From: Spirochaetales bacterium
Lineage (GTDB): Bacteria; Spirochaetota; Spirochaetia; JAFGDJ01
Reading direction: 5' to 3'
Length of the DNA stretch: 36,799 nt
Assembly (NCBI GenBank): GCA_016932135.1
Contig: JAFGDJ010000230.1
Coordinates: 1-36,799 of the forward strand
The notes under the pieces: model-generated
What the model saw: the letters and a program-made list of their open reading frames with translations, nothing else
What the model was told of the DNA's origin: nothing
Database searches by the model: none
Part shown: in pieces, positions 8,522 to 18,161 of the stretch
Position numbering within the stretch: the stretch's first letter is position 1
How the letters are laid out: each line of letters opens with the position of its first letter
Position numbers and translations under genes: made by a program

Positions 8522-9672
8522 TCACTGCCTTTGATACCCGGTGGAAGAATCCCTGGTATGAGGAAAAGGAACCCTCTTTCTACATTCACCTTCAGTGGTT
8601 CGCCGCCGAAGACGAAGGCAGAACGGAAGAGCCTACCGAGCTGAAGCTCAAGAAAGCCCGGGAAGAGGGCAAGGTAGCCAAGTCCGCCGATCTGACCTCC
8701 GCCATGGTTCTGCTTATCGCTATTATCGGCCTGTTGGGGTTTTCATCATACCTCATGGAAACCTTTCAGGAGATGATGATCTATTTCTTCTTCCGATCCA
8801 CCGAACTGGACCTGACTGAAAGCGCCGTCACGGCGGACGTATTTTTCAGGTTTCTGCTTCGGCTGATGCTCCCCCTGGCGGCGGTATGTTTCGTGGCTGC
8901 ATTTTTCGGAAATGTCCTTCAGGTGGGGTTTCTCTTCTCAGCCAAGCCCATAACCCCGGATTTCAATAAAATCGTCCCCAAGTTCGGAAAGTTCTTCCAG
9001 CGGGCTTTCTTTTCCGGAGAAGCGGCCTTTAACCTGATGAAATCGGTGGTGAAGATTATCATCATCGGTATAATCGCCTATATCAATATTAGCTCCAAGG
9101 TCGATATCATTATACATTTTGTCCATGTTTCGTTCCTGGAGGCTTATTCCGTCATAGCCCGGCTGGCCTTTATGATTCTTACCGAATCCGCCATAGCCAT
9201 GCTGCTCTTTGCCATTCCCGATTATATGTTCCAGAAGAAGCAGCATATCGAATCGTTGAAGATGTCCAAGCAGGAAGTGAAGGAAGAGAGAAAAACCACG
9301 GAAGGGGACCCCCTGGTCCGCAGCCGCCTGCGGGAACGGATGAGGGAACTCCTCTCATCCAGTATGCTGCGGAACGTTCCCCGGGCCACCGTGGTGGTGA
9401 CCAACCCTACCCATTATGCCGTGGCGCTGGAGTGGCGACGAGACGCTATGCCCGCCCCGGTGGTAATAGCCAAAGGGGCGGACAATATGGCTTTCAGGAT
9501 CAGGGAAATCGCCACGGAAGCGGAGGTGCCTATTATCGAGAACAAACCCCTGGCCCGGGCGCTCTATGCCGAGGTGGAACTGGGGGATGTTATCCCGGCG
9601 GCGTATTACGAGGCTATGGCGATAATCATAGCCGAGGTCTACAAGATCAAGGGCCTCTCGGCGGCGGTGTAA
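8518..9672 (+). CDS. flhB: Flagellar export substrate-specificity switch FlhB
   Basis: FlhB regulates the switch from hook to filament export. The 384-aa protein has an N-terminal cytoplasmic stretch containing RTEEPTELKLKKAREEGKV, four membrane segments (about residues 60-235) and a cytoplasmic domain with the self-cleaving N296-P-T-H motif (VVVTNPTHYAVAL). Cleavage between Asn296 and Pro297 is expected. About 30 residues before the usual FlhB start look like an extension, but the ATG at 8518 overlaps the fliR stop in the ATGA arrangement typical of coupled genes. flhA follows after 12 bases. Confidence 0.97.
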   Translation: MITAFDTRWKNPWYEEKEPSFYIHLQWFAAEDEGRTEEPTELKLKKAREEGKVAKSADLTSAMVLLIAIIGLLGFSSYLMETFQEMMIYFFFRSTELDLTESAVTADVFFRFLLRLMLPLAAVCFVAAFFGNVLQVGFLFSAKPITPDFNKIVPKFGKFFQRAFFSGEAAFNLMKSVVKIIIIGIIAYINISSKVDIIIHFVHVSFLEAYSVIARLAFMILTESAIAMLLFAIPDYMFQKKQHIESLKMSKQEVKEERKTTEGDPLVRSRLRERMRELLSSSMLRNVPRATVVVTNPTHYAVALEWRRDAMPAPVVIAKGADNMAFRIREIATEAEVPIIENKPLARALYAEVELGDVIPAAYYEAMAIIIAEVYKIKGLSAAV

Positions 9673-9684
9673 GGAGAATAGCCT

Positions 9685-11772
9685 ATGGCTGATGTTCAAG
9701 GAATATTACGTAAAACCCTTCTTTCTCAGCGAAGTGATGTCTTCGTCGCCGTGGGTGTGATTCTGGTTATCGCTATGATGATCATACCTCTGCCGTCGGT
9801 CCTCCTGGATCTTCTTATGGCGGCGAACCTGGTTTTAAGCCTCCTGGTGATTCTCATCGTGCTGTACACAAAAAGGGCCCTGGATTTCTCCGTGTTTCCG
9901 ACTCTGCTGCTTATCGTAACGGTTTTCGGCCTGGCGCTGAATGTTTCGTCCACCCGGTTGATCCTGTCTCAGGGAAGCGAATTCAACGGTCGGATCGTCC
10001 GTTCCTTCGCCACCTTCGTGGTAGGAACCGCGGGAACGGAAGGCCTGGTTATCGGTTTTATTATCTTCATTATTATCATCGCGGTTCAGTTTATCGTCAT
10101 CACCAAGGGAGCCACCCGGGTTGCGGAAGTGGCTGCCCGGTTTACCCTGGACGCTCTGCCGGGGAAACAGATGGCCATAGAAGCGGAGTATAATTCCGGA
10201 GCCATCACGGAAGAGGTTGCCGCGGCGAAGAAAAAAGATCTGCAGCGGGAAGTAGACTTCTACGGAGCCATGGACGGTGCTTCAAAATTTGTTTCGGGAA
10301 ACGTCAAGGTGGGGATTCTCATTACCGCCATCAATGTGGTGGGGGGAATCGTCGTAGGCATGACAATCCACCAGGAAGCACTGGCCGTAGCCCTGGATAC
10401 CTACATTTCCCTGGCTGTGGGAGACGGTCTGGTAACCCAGTTCCCCGCCCTGCTCATCTCCACCGCCACCGGCCTTATCGTGACCCGGGCGGTATCCGAC
10501 GGCACCTTCGGCAAAGATGTTTCCTCCCAGTTTTCCAGGCAGGCTCGGATCTACTGGATCGCCGCCTTCTTCCTTCTGGGGCTTTCGATTCTTCCAGGAT
10601 TCCCCTGGTATCTGCTGATTCCCATGGCCGTGCTTCTAGGGTTTCTCGCTTTCCGTTTATCCCGAAAGGAAGCCGCGGAGGACGACCGGGAAGCGGCCAA
10701 GGCCGAGGCGGCGAAACCGAAAGAGGTTCCCACCGAGGTGTCTCCCGTGGTCCCCTTGGATCCCATTTCTCTGGAACTGGGCTACGGCCTTATTCCCCTG
10801 GTGGACAGAGATCAGGGGGCGGAGCTCCTGGATCGGATTACCCGAATCCGCCGGGAATCGGCTCTGGAAATGGGGCTGGTGGTTCCCAGGATCAGGATAA
10901 TCGACAACATGAGACTGGACCCCTCGGAGTATTGTATAAAGATCAAGGGTGTGGAAGTAGGGAAGGGCAGTATCCGCACCGGTCATTATCTGGCCATTAA
11001 CCCCGGGAACGTTCGGGAAACCGTCCCCGGAGAAAAAACCGTGGATCCCGCTTTCGGACTGCCGGCCCTCTGGGTCACCGAGGAGTACCGGGAAAAAGCG
11101 GAGCGGTTCGGTTACACCGTAGTGGACAGCCCGTCGATTATTGCCACTCATTTGACCTCCATTATCCGCAGACACGCCTTCGAACTCTTGGGAAGGCAGG
11201 AAGTTCAAAAGATTCTGGAGACCCTTCGAACGGATTACCCGGCGGTGGTGGACGAAGTTCAAAAAGCTCTGTCCTTAGGGGAGATCCAGAAAGTCCTGCA
11301 GGGTCTGTTGAGAGAACAGGTTTCCATCCGAAATATGGTGCCCATCCTGGAAACCCTGGCGGATTACGCTCCTATATCGAAGGAAACGACCTTTCTTATA
11401 GAGAAAACCCGCCAGACCCTGGGAAGGCAGATATGCCTGCAGTATGCCGACGAAGAAAAGCGGCTTAAGGTTTTAACCATTGATCCGGAACTTGAACAGG
11501 CTGTCATTGAGTCCAGACTGGAGACGGCCACGGGGGTGAAGGCGGCCATGGAGCCGGAACTCCGGAAAAAGTGGACGACGGCGATGCGAAACGCCGTGAG
11601 AAAAGTGCAGGAAAGCGGTGGGTATCCGATTATTTGGTGTTCCGAAGCGGCCAGGGCTCTGGTGAAGGCTGCTACGGAAAGGGATATCCCCGATCTGGTG
11701 GTTCTATCGGTACCGGAAATCGTACAGGAAATTGTCGTTGAATCGGTGGGAGTAATACAACCGGAGTCATAA
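9685..11772 (+). CDS. flhA: Flagellar type III export protein FlhA
   Basis: FlhA is the large export-gate component that uses the proton gradient and docks export chaperones. The 695-aa protein has eight predicted membrane segments in its first 330 residues. The FHIPEP family signature lies at about residues 143-170 (ATRVAEVAARFTLDALPGKQ, then MAIEAEYN). A long cytoplasmic domain (about 350-695) includes ELGYGLIPLVD and the conserved MVPILETLADYAP. AAGGAG at 9671-9676 precedes the ATG. Length is typical for the family. Confidence 0.98.
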   Translation: MADVQGILRKTLLSQRSDVFVAVGVILVIAMMIIPLPSVLLDLLMAANLVLSLLVILIVLYTKRALDFSVFPTLLLIVTVFGLALNVSSTRLILSQGSEFNGRIVRSFATFVVGTAGTEGLVIGFIIFIIIIAVQFIVITKGATRVAEVAARFTLDALPGKQMAIEAEYNSGAITEEVAAAKKKDLQREVDFYGAMDGASKFVSGNVKVGILITAINVVGGIVVGMTIHQEALAVALDTYISLAVGDGLVTQFPALLISTATGLIVTRAVSDGTFGKDVSSQFSRQARIYWIAAFFLLGLSILPGFPWYLLIPMAVLLGFLAFRLSRKEAAEDDREAAKAEAAKPKEVPTEVSPVVPLDPISLELGYGLIPLVDRDQGAELLDRITRIRRESALEMGLVVPRIRIIDNMRLDPSEYCIKIKGVEVGKGSIRTGHYLAINPGNVRETVPGEKTVDPAFGLPALWVTEEYREKAERFGYTVVDSPSIIATHLTSIIRRHAFELLGRQEVQKILETLRTDYPAVVDEVQKALSLGEIQKVLQGLLREQVSIRNMVPILETLADYAPISKETTFLIEKTRQTLGRQICLQYADEEKRLKVLTIDPELEQAVIESRLETATGVKAAMEPELRKKWTTAMRNAVRKVQESGGYPIIWCSEAARALVKAATERDIPDLVVLSVPEIVQEIVVESVGVIQPES

Positions 11773-11797
11773 GAGGATACACAGGAGACAGGGGAAG

Positions 11798-12964
11798 ATG
11801 CAGTATTTTACAGAACAAGGCTTATCACACCGGGACGTAGTCGATAAAATTCGTGATAAATACGGAGACCGGGCAAAGATTCTCACCCACCGAAGCATAC
11901 GGATCGGAGGGTTTCTCGGTCTTTTCAAAAAGGAAGGGGTGGAGATCACCGGGTACCTTTCCCAGGAAGGAGCGCGAAAAACCGATCCGAGTTTTGAAGC
12001 GGAAAAAAAGAAGATCATTGAAGGGATGAAGCAGGATACCACCTTACAAAAGGTGCTTGAAGAGATCCAGGAAATAAAAAAGAAAATGGAGCCTTCGACG
12101 GCAGCTCAGGAAGATCATCCGGCCATCCTGAGAATTATCCGCTTGCTGGAGGACAACGACTTCAGCGCTTCTTTCATTCACAGTATTACCGAGGGCTTAA
12201 AAAGCGAGATGTCCCTGGAAGAATTGAAGGACCCCCACCTGGTGGAGCAGCGAGTTTTGGAGAAAATCGGAGGCAGGATAACTCTTCACCGGGAAGACTT
12301 TTCCCGGCGGCCCAAGGTGATCATCCTCGTCGGCCCCACGGGAGTGGGGAAAACCACCACCGTGGCAAAATTAGCTGCGATTCATGGACTCGGAACTAAT
12401 GGAGAGAAACCCAAGAGTGTCCGGATCATCACGATCGATAATTACCGCATTGCTGCCAGGAAACAGATAGAAACCTACGGCGATATTATGAATATTCCGG
12501 TATTCTCCGTGGAGACCGTGGAAGACTTCCAGAAAAAACTGGCAATCTCCCAGGAAGCGGATATTATCCTGGTGGATACCGTGGGAAGAAGTCCCCGGGA
12601 TTATATTAACCTGGCTTCCATGCGGAAACTCCTGGATGCCTGCGGGACCACCAGCGAAGTGTATCTAACCGTAAGCGCTACTACCAAGGCTTCGGATATT
12701 AAGGAAATTATGCAACAATTCGAACCTTTTAAATACGTTTCAACGATTCTGACGAAATTGGATGAAACCTATAAGATCGGCAGCGCCTTGAGCGCTTTAT
12801 CTGAAGAGGCGAAATCCGTGGCGTATATTACCGACGGCCAGGGGGTTCCCCAGGATATTGAAAAAGCATCGGTGACAAGACTGCTGAAGCATTTGTCCGG
12901 GTTTACTGTCCAGGCGGATTATCCGGAACAGATCCCGGTTCAGGCGGAGGGAAGACATCAATGA
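11798..12964 (+). CDS. flhF: Flagellar biosynthesis GTPase FlhF
   Basis: FlhF is an SRP-type GTPase that marks the site of flagellar assembly at the cell pole. The N-terminal domain (about residues 1-100) is basic and helical, the N domain follows (about 105-165), and the G domain carries the P-loop VGPTGVGKTTTVAKLAA (about 178-194), ITIDNYRIAARKQI and the DTVGRSPRD motif (260-268). LTKLDET near the C-terminus is the G4-type guanine specificity motif. At 388 aa it is a normal length. The stop overlaps the flhG start (ATGA), coupling FlhF to its regulator. Confidence 0.96.
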   Translation: MQYFTEQGLSHRDVVDKIRDKYGDRAKILTHRSIRIGGFLGLFKKEGVEITGYLSQEGARKTDPSFEAEKKKIIEGMKQDTTLQKVLEEIQEIKKKMEPSTAAQEDHPAILRIIRLLEDNDFSASFIHSITEGLKSEMSLEELKDPHLVEQRVLEKIGGRITLHREDFSRRPKVIILVGPTGVGKTTTVAKLAAIHGLGTNGEKPKSVRIITIDNYRIAARKQIETYGDIMNIPVFSVETVEDFQKKLAISQEADIILVDTVGRSPRDYINLASMRKLLDACGTTSEVYLTVSATTKASDIKEIMQQFEPFKYVSTILTKLDETYKIGSALSALSEEAKSVAYITDGQGVPQDIEKASVTRLLKHLSGFTVQADYPEQIPVQAEGRHQ

Positions 12965-13821
12965 TCGATCAAGCGGAACAATTAAGAAACATCATGAAAA
13001 ACAATAACGGCAATAAAAATGGGCAGGACACCCGGATTATCGCCGTTACCAGCGGTAAAGGCGGGGTGGGAAAGACAAACCTTTCTATCAACCTGGCTAT
13101 CGCTTACGCCAGATTGGGGAAAAAAGTAATCGTTCTTGACGCCGACCTGGGGCTGGCTAATGTGAATGTCATTCTAGGGATTATTCCCAAGTACAACCTG
13201 TATCATCTCATACGGAAGCAGAAGACCCTGGGAGAGATCATTATGGATACGGACTACGGTATACAGATTGTGGCCGGGGCTTCGGGTTTTTCCAAGATCG
13301 CCAACCTTTCCAACGAAGAACGGGAGCAATTCGTCGGTGAGCTGTCGGAACTCTCATCCGCCGATATTATCATTATCGATACCAGCGCCGGGGTATCCAG
13401 AAATGTCCTGTCCTTCGTGGCGGCGGCGGATGATGTGATTATTGTAACCACCCCGGAGCCCACGGCTATTACCGACGCCTACGGCATCATTAAAATTATT
13501 GCCACGGAGGTTGAAAACACTGAATTAGGTTTGAAATTGGTGGTGAACCGGGTAAAGAGTGTAACGGAGGGTAAGAAGGTCTCGGAAAGGGTTATCAATA
13601 TTGCCGGTCAGTTCCTGAATCTGAAACTCGATTATCTGGGCTATGTCTATGAGGACACGGAAGTTCAGCAGGCAGTACTGCGGCAAAAACCCTTTTTAGC
13701 CTCCAATGAATCCAGTAAGGCGTCAATCTGTATGAAACACCTGGCCGGCAGACTGGAAAACATGGAATACCGGGAAGGAAGCGGTGTCCCGGTATTTCTT
13801 AAGAGGCTTTTCGGAAGGTAA
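12961..13821 (+). CDS. flhG: MinD-like flagellar number regulator FlhG (YlxH)
   Basis: FlhG is a MinD-type ATPase that limits the number of flagella and stimulates FlhF GTP hydrolysis. Residues 3-9 (DQAEQLR) match the DQAxxLR motif with which FlhG activates FlhF. The deviant Walker A motif SGKGGVGKTN (31-40), VLDADLGLANVNVILG and the IIDTSAGVSRNV segment identify the MinD family. The C-terminal residues 273-286 (GVPVFLKRLFGR region) can form an amphipathic membrane-targeting helix. The ATG overlaps the flhF stop. Confidence 0.95.
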   Translation: MIDQAEQLRNIMKNNNGNKNGQDTRIIAVTSGKGGVGKTNLSINLAIAYARLGKKVIVLDADLGLANVNVILGIIPKYNLYHLIRKQKTLGEIIMDTDYGIQIVAGASGFSKIANLSNEEREQFVGELSELSSADIIIIDTSAGVSRNVLSFVAAADDVIIVTTPEPTAITDAYGIIKIIATEVENTELGLKLVVNRVKSVTEGKKVSERVINIAGQFLNLKLDYLGYVYEDTEVQQAVLRQKPFLASNESSKASICMKHLAGRLENMEYREGSGVPVFLKRLFGR

Positions 13822-13860
13822 TGGGGCCGGATGTCCGAATAACCCGGAGAGGAAAGGGAG

Positions 13861-13889
13861 TTGACTGCTGCCGTTATTTACCATAATCT
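13861..13889 (+). promoter_or_regulatory. Sigma-70-type promoter upstream of the 13912 gene and fliA
   Basis: TTGACT (13861-13866) and TAATCT (13884-13889) are separated by exactly 17 bases, with transcription expected to start near 13896. It lies in the 90-base gap after flhG. It could drive the membrane protein gene, the sigma-28 gene and the genes after it independently of the upstream flagellar operon. Confidence 0.55.
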
Positions 13890-13911
13890 GGAGATAGGAG
13901 TGTAAACCGGT

Positions 13912-14589
13912 ATGATTCATTGGAAAATCGCCGCCCTGGCCGCCGCGACAGCCGCTTTACTCTCTATTCTCGTCGGCCTCTTCGGTCGTGTGTCCGCCGG
14001 CTACCTGTTTTTTCGAGCCCTGGTTTCCGGTCTCGTCTTCGGTGCTCTGGTGGCAGGAATGGAAGTCCTGGGAAGAAAATTTCTCCCGGAGCTTTTTACC
14101 GGTGTCTCCGGGGAAGCGGAAAGTCCGGAGGAACATGAACCGGGAGGAGAAGTGGATATTGTGGTCGACGATGATGAGCCTTCCGTTTTTGCTACTCCGG
14201 GGAATGATGAAGCCTTTACGGAAACCGACGAAGAAGAACCGGCGGTAATCGAACCGGCGGACAGTCCTGAAGAGGACCGGGGCTCTCAGGTTTTTAAAAG
14301 TGGAGAGTTTGGCCTGAGTGAAGAGAAGGGTGAGGTATCCGATCTCCAAGAGGTGGAATCTCTGGATGCTGAACAGCCTTCGGAACCCTCACGGAAAGGT
14401 GATCTCCCGGATATTGAGGAGTTTTCCGGTAGCTTTGAGGGAATAAAGGGAAATGCCGGCATGGTGGATTCCCTCAATTCCAGTAAGGCTCATAAACTTC
14501 AGGCAGTGGACAGCCTGGAGAAAGAGAACGACCCGGTAACCATGGCTCAGGCCATACGAACGATATTACACAAAGATCAGGAAGGATAG
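13912..14589 (+). CDS. Membrane protein of unknown function between flhG and fliA
   Basis: A 225-aa protein with two hydrophobic segments at the N-terminus (about residues 5-25 and 30-52), then a long, very acidic and probably disordered region (about 65-165), and a short conserved-looking C-terminal tail (NDPVTMAQAIRTILHKDQ). I do not recognise a domain. Its place between flhG and the sigma-28 gene, 3 bases before the latter, suggests a role in motility or its regulation, but that is inference from position only. AGGAG at 13896-13900 precedes the ATG. The final AQAIRTILHKD helix could be a short interaction motif. Confidence 0.8.
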   Translation: MIHWKIAALAAATAALLSILVGLFGRVSAGYLFFRALVSGLVFGALVAGMEVLGRKFLPELFTGVSGEAESPEEHEPGGEVDIVVDDDEPSVFATPGNDEAFTETDEEEPAVIEPADSPEEDRGSQVFKSGEFGLSEEKGEVSDLQEVESLDAEQPSEPSRKGDLPDIEEFSGSFEGIKGNAGMVDSLNSSKAHKLQAVDSLEKENDPVTMAQAIRTILHKDQEG

Positions 14590-14592
14590 TCT

Positions 14593-15381
14593 ATGGCGGA
14601 GAACCTGATGGACGGAAAAACTGAAGAAGAGCTCTGGGCGGAATACAAGGTATCAAGGGATTCCAGAATCAGAGACGCTTTTATAGAACAGTATGCTCCG
14701 CTGGTTAAATACGTGGCCGGCAAGGTAGCTATGGGAATGCCCCATAACGTTGAATTTGACGACCTGGTAGGCTTCGGCGTCTTCGGTCTTTTTGACGCCA
14801 TTGAGAAATTTGATCCGGACAAGCATGTAAAGTTTAAAACTTACGCCGTCACCAGGATCCGGGGCGCGATTTTTGATGAACTGCGGTCCATCGACTGGGT
14901 CCCCAGGTCTGTGCGGCAGAAAAGCCGGGAAATTGAAGAGGCTGTTCGACATTTGGAATCAAACCTCGGCAGGGCTGCCACGGACGCGGAGATTGCCGGG
15001 CAAATGGGCATGAGCACCGATGAATTTCAAAAGACCATGTTGAAAGTCAGCGGTACGTCCATTCTTTCCCTCAACGATATGTGGTATTCCGGCGAAGATA
15101 ACGACAAAGTGTCTATAGTGGACAGTATCGAATCTCCAGAAAGCATGAACCCCGATATGATTGTCGAGAAAGATGAGATCAAGCGGGTTATTGTCCAGGC
15201 GATTCAGGAATTGCCGGAAAAAGAGAAGAAAGTTCTGGTGCTGTATTATTACGAAGATCTCACGTTAAAGGAAATAGGCAAGGTTTTAGATGTCACGGAG
15301 TCCAGGATATCCCAGCTTCACACCAAGGCTATCATGCGGCTCCGGGCAAAGCTGACGAATATCAAGAAAGGTATTCTTTAG
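14593..15381 (+). CDS. fliA: RNA polymerase sigma factor for motility genes (sigma-28, FliA/WhiG type)
   Basis: A 262-aa sigma-28 factor that directs RNA polymerase to late flagellar and chemotaxis promoters. Region 2 is seen in [20 protein letters not shown] and [20 protein letters not shown], followed by the [16 protein letters not shown] stretch typical of FliA/WhiG. Region 3 follows, and region 4 ([21 protein letters not shown], about residues 218-240) is the helix-turn-helix that reads the -35 box. AAGGA just before the ATG is the ribosome binding site, and the gene starts 3 bases after its neighbour. No anti-sigma factor FlgM was seen in the window. Confidence 0.95.
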   Translation: MAENLMDGKTEEELWAEYKVSRDSRIRDAFIEQYAPLVKYVAGKVAMGMPHNVEFDDLVGFGVFGLFDAIEKFDPDKHVKFKTYAVTRIRGAIFDELRSIDWVPRSVRQKSREIEEAVRHLESNLGRAATDAEIAGQMGMSTDEFQKTMLKVSGTSILSLNDMWYSGEDNDKVSIVDSIESPESMNPDMIVEKDEIKRVIVQAIQELPEKEKKVLVLYYYEDLTLKEIGKVLDVTESRISQLHTKAIMRLRAKLTNIKKGIL

Positions 15382-15402
15382 CTGATAGTATCGGGAGCAG
15401 GT

Positions 15403-17346
15403 ATGGTTGATATTGACCAGGTTAGAGGCTACATGAGGCAACAAGCCTTGGAGGACAGGGAAAGACATTCCATCCCGGTAACCGGAAAAACCTTGGATGA
15501 AGCCTTAAAACAGGCATCGATAGAATTAGGGGTGCCGGTGCGACGAATCGAGTATGAAATCTTAAAAAAAGGAAGTTCCGGATTCTTCGGGGTGGGAAAA
15601 CAGAATTGGAGCCTTATTGCCTATGAAGCCGCTCCGGAGAAGGCTGAAGATGAAGAGATTGAAGAGGATGAATTTTCCGCTTTTCAGCATGAGAAAGACA
15701 TCATCCAGGATGCCGATGGTGAAGTCATCGTCAAGCTTACCAGCGACGGTGTTTTAGTCAAGATTCTTCCACCGATAGGAAACGGCAAGAAGGCCAGCGA
15801 AAAACAGGCGATAACCGCCCTGAAAGCCCGGGACGTGACCCACTTCGATGAAAGGCTCGTAGCCGGGGTTGTAAAGCAGGCCGACGGGCAGTACGTCCGG
15901 GTGGGGGATTTTGATTATAACCCGGTAAATGATTCCATTATGACGGTAGACATCATGGACGCCGAGATGAAGGCTTTCATGAAGGTCAAGCCCCCGGGGA
16001 AAGGCGGCACTGACCTGACAGTGGATACCATGATCGGATTCTTAAAGAATAACAATGTCATCCACGGGATTAAAGAGGATATCTTGACCGGCTTTGAGGA
16101 GCATCCGCAGTATGACCAGAGTGTCCTGGTAGCCGAAGGTTCCAAGCCGGTGAACGGTGCCAACGCCCGGGTTATGTACAATTTCCAGGTTGACCGGACC
16201 GATCTCAAGCTGAAAGAGAAAAACGGCAGGGTGGATTTTAGAGAGATGAATCTGGTGCAGAATGTGGTGGAAGGCCAGGCTCTGGCGAAGAAGATCCCCG
16301 CTGAAGAAGGAACCCCCGGTCGAACGGTCACGGGAAGGCTGCTGCCCGCCAAGAATGGGCAGGACATGGAAATAGGCATCGGCAAAAACGTCCGGCTTTC
16401 CGATGACGGTATGACCGCTTTTGCTTCGATTAACGGGCAGGTACTGCTGACAGCCGGGAAAATCAATGTAGAACCGATCTATGTGGTAGAGGGTGATGTT
16501 AATCTGAAATCCGGCGGGAACGTCATTTTCCTTGGTGCCGTAGTGGTAAAAGGGAGCGTGGAGGACGGTTTTAAGGTGAAGGCCGCCGGTAATATCGAGG
16601 TCATGGGAAATGTCGGTAAGAGTGAGATCGATGCCGAAGGCGATGTCATTGTTCATCAGGGAATTAACGGTAAGAGCGGAGGAACGGTAAAAGCTGGGAA
16701 AGGAGTTTGGGCGAAATTCATTGAAAACTCCCATGTGGAAGCTGGGGAGATCGTTGTGGCCAGCGACGGGATTATCAATTCCCAGGTCGACGCGGATAAG
16801 AAGATTATCTGTCAAGGCAAACGGGCCACCATCGTCGGCGGCCACCTCAGGGCGGCGGAGGAGATTCACGCTAAAACCTTAGGATCGGTCTCGGGTTCTG
16901 AAACCATTCTGGAAGTCGGCTACGACCCCAAAAGCGTCGCCAGAATTACCGAATTGAACGAAAAAATCGTCGCTTTTCAGGCAGAGTTGGATGAATTGGC
17001 CCTGAATATCGCGACCCTGGAAAACCTAAAAAAGGTCAAGAAGAGTCTTCCGGAAGAGAAGGAAAAGTACTATGTGGAGCTTCTTGAGAAAAGGAAAACC
17101 GCCGAGGCCAAGAAAGAAGACCTGGAGAAAGATAAGGACGAGATAGAAAGTTATTTGGCTTCTTTGAAGACCGTGGGGAAGGTTTCCGCTTCCGATAAAG
17201 TGCACCCGGGAGTCGTGGTAATCATCAAAGAGGTTCCCTTACGAGTGCGAAATGATTTCCGGGCTACCACGTTTATTCTGGAAAAAGACAAGGTAAAAAC
17301 AAAAAAATATGAGAAGCTGGAGGAGGATTTCTCACAAAGACAATAA
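15403..17346 (+). CDS. FapA/DUF342 protein with N-terminal Jag_N domain
   Basis: The 647-aa protein starts with a Jag_N-like domain (about residues 26-76, with KTLDEALKQASIELGVP and KKGSSGFFGVGK). A FapA (DUF342) domain follows: a repetitive beta-helix rich in GDV/GNV turns at about 330-500 (VEGDVNLKSGGNVIFLGAVV, GNIEVMGNVGKSEIDAEGDV). A charged coiled coil (about 520-595) and a basic tail end the protein. FapA proteins sit next to sigma-28 genes in many spirochaetes and Clostridia. A polymerising or cell-envelope role has been suggested for the family, but the function here is not known. It lies 21 bases after fliA and its stop overlaps the next start by one base. Confidence 0.88.
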   Translation: MVDIDQVRGYMRQQALEDRERHSIPVTGKTLDEALKQASIELGVPVRRIEYEILKKGSSGFFGVGKQNWSLIAYEAAPEKAEDEEIEEDEFSAFQHEKDIIQDADGEVIVKLTSDGVLVKILPPIGNGKKASEKQAITALKARDVTHFDERLVAGVVKQADGQYVRVGDFDYNPVNDSIMTVDIMDAEMKAFMKVKPPGKGGTDLTVDTMIGFLKNNNVIHGIKEDILTGFEEHPQYDQSVLVAEGSKPVNGANARVMYNFQVDRTDLKLKEKNGRVDFREMNLVQNVVEGQALAKKIPAEEGTPGRTVTGRLLPAKNGQDMEIGIGKNVRLSDDGMTAFASINGQVLLTAGKINVEPIYVVEGDVNLKSGGNVIFLGAVVVKGSVEDGFKVKAAGNIEVMGNVGKSEIDAEGDVIVHQGINGKSGGTVKAGKGVWAKFIENSHVEAGEIVVASDGIINSQVDADKKIICQGKRATIVGGHLRAAEEIHAKTLGSVSGSETILEVGYDPKSVARITELNEKIVAFQAELDELALNIATLENLKKVKKSLPEEKEKYYVELLEKRKTAEAKKEDLEKDKDEIESYLASLKTVGKVSASDKVHPGVVVIIKEVPLRVRNDFRATTFILEKDKVKTKKYEKLEEDFSQRQ

Positions 17347-17669
17347 TGCCTATACAACCTATTGATTTACAGGTGTTATTTTCTCATCTGAACCAGGTCG
17401 GGAAGGAACAGGCGGCGCAAAAGGATGCGGCTATCCTGCAGCAGGCAAGCCAGGCGGGGGAGATGATAAAGAAAAGTGAGCAGCAGGAACACAGTGTCGA
17501 CCGAACGAAAGAGATGGAACAGGGGCCGGAGAAGACTCATGAAGAAAAGGAACGGAAACAACGTAAAGAAGCCGGAGGAAAAAAGAAAGAGGATCGTCGG
17601 GAAGAGCAGGAGGAAGAGGATATCCTCAAAGACCCCGACCTGGGACATCATATCGACATTTCGGGTTAA
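17346..17669 (+). CDS. Small highly charged protein of unknown function
   Basis: A 107-aa protein starting in a TAATG overlap with the FapA-like gene. Its first 45 residues (IQPIDLQVLFSHLNQVGKEQ onward) look helical; the rest is an extremely charged Lys/Glu-rich stretch ending in DPDLGHHIDISG. I recognise no domain. The ordered N-terminus and tail, together with the tight spacing (3 bases to the next gene), argue that it is a real gene. An out-of-frame reading of the same stretch is less convincing. Confidence 0.65.
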   Translation: MPIQPIDLQVLFSHLNQVGKEQAAQKDAAILQQASQAGEMIKKSEQQEHSVDRTKEMEQGPEKTHEEKERKQRKEAGGKKKEDRREEQEEEDILKDPDLGHHIDISG

Positions 17670-17672
17670 ACC

Positions 17673-18161
17673 GTGACAATATTCGTTACCCTTCTTATAT
17701 GCCTGAGTATCAATGGTATTCTTCTCGTTATCATGTTCCAGTTTTTTAAAGGGAAGATTTATAAATCCATTCAATCTTCAGCGCTGATTGAACATGTCAG
17801 GAAAGAAATGGATGCCCTGGTGGTGGAAATGAACCACACAACGGAGCGAAACATCGCCCTGATAGAAGAACGCATCGTCAGGTTGAACAAACTCTTAAAA
17901 GATGCCGATAACAGAATTGTAGTGTTACAGCGTCAGCAAAGACCCTTGTCCGGTACGGATGCCTATGACGCCCTGGGCAGAACTCCCCGGCCTTCCGGAC
18001 CTAAGCAGGAGCAAGCCGAGCATACCGTGAAGGAGCGGGTTCTGGAAATGGCCGGAGAAGGCTTTGAGCATGCCGTTATCGCCGGCAAATTAGGCCTGCC
18101 GCTGGGGGAAGTGGACCTGATTGTCTCGTTGGAAAGCAGTCGAGGGGGAAAGAGCGAATGA
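17673..18161 (+). CDS. SwrB-like single-pass membrane coiled-coil protein
   Basis: A 162-aa protein with a GTG start. It has one N-terminal membrane helix (about residues 2-24), a coiled coil (about 38-90), a Pro-rich linker and a C-terminal helix-turn-helix-like segment (GFEHAVIAGKLGLPLGEVDL, about 129-148). This layout and its place after sigma-28 resemble SwrB (YlxL) of Bacillus subtilis and related small proteins downstream of sigD in Firmicutes, which promote flagellar export assembly. The assignment comes from architecture and synteny, not from a close sequence match. Its TGA overlaps the Hsp70 ATG. Confidence 0.65.
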   Translation: MTIFVTLLICLSINGILLVIMFQFFKGKIYKSIQSSALIEHVRKEMDALVVEMNHTTERNIALIEERIVRLNKLLKDADNRIVVLQRQQRPLSGTDAYDALGRTPRPSGPKQEQAEHTVKERVLEMAGEGFEHAVIAGKLGLPLGEVDLIVSLESSRGGKSE

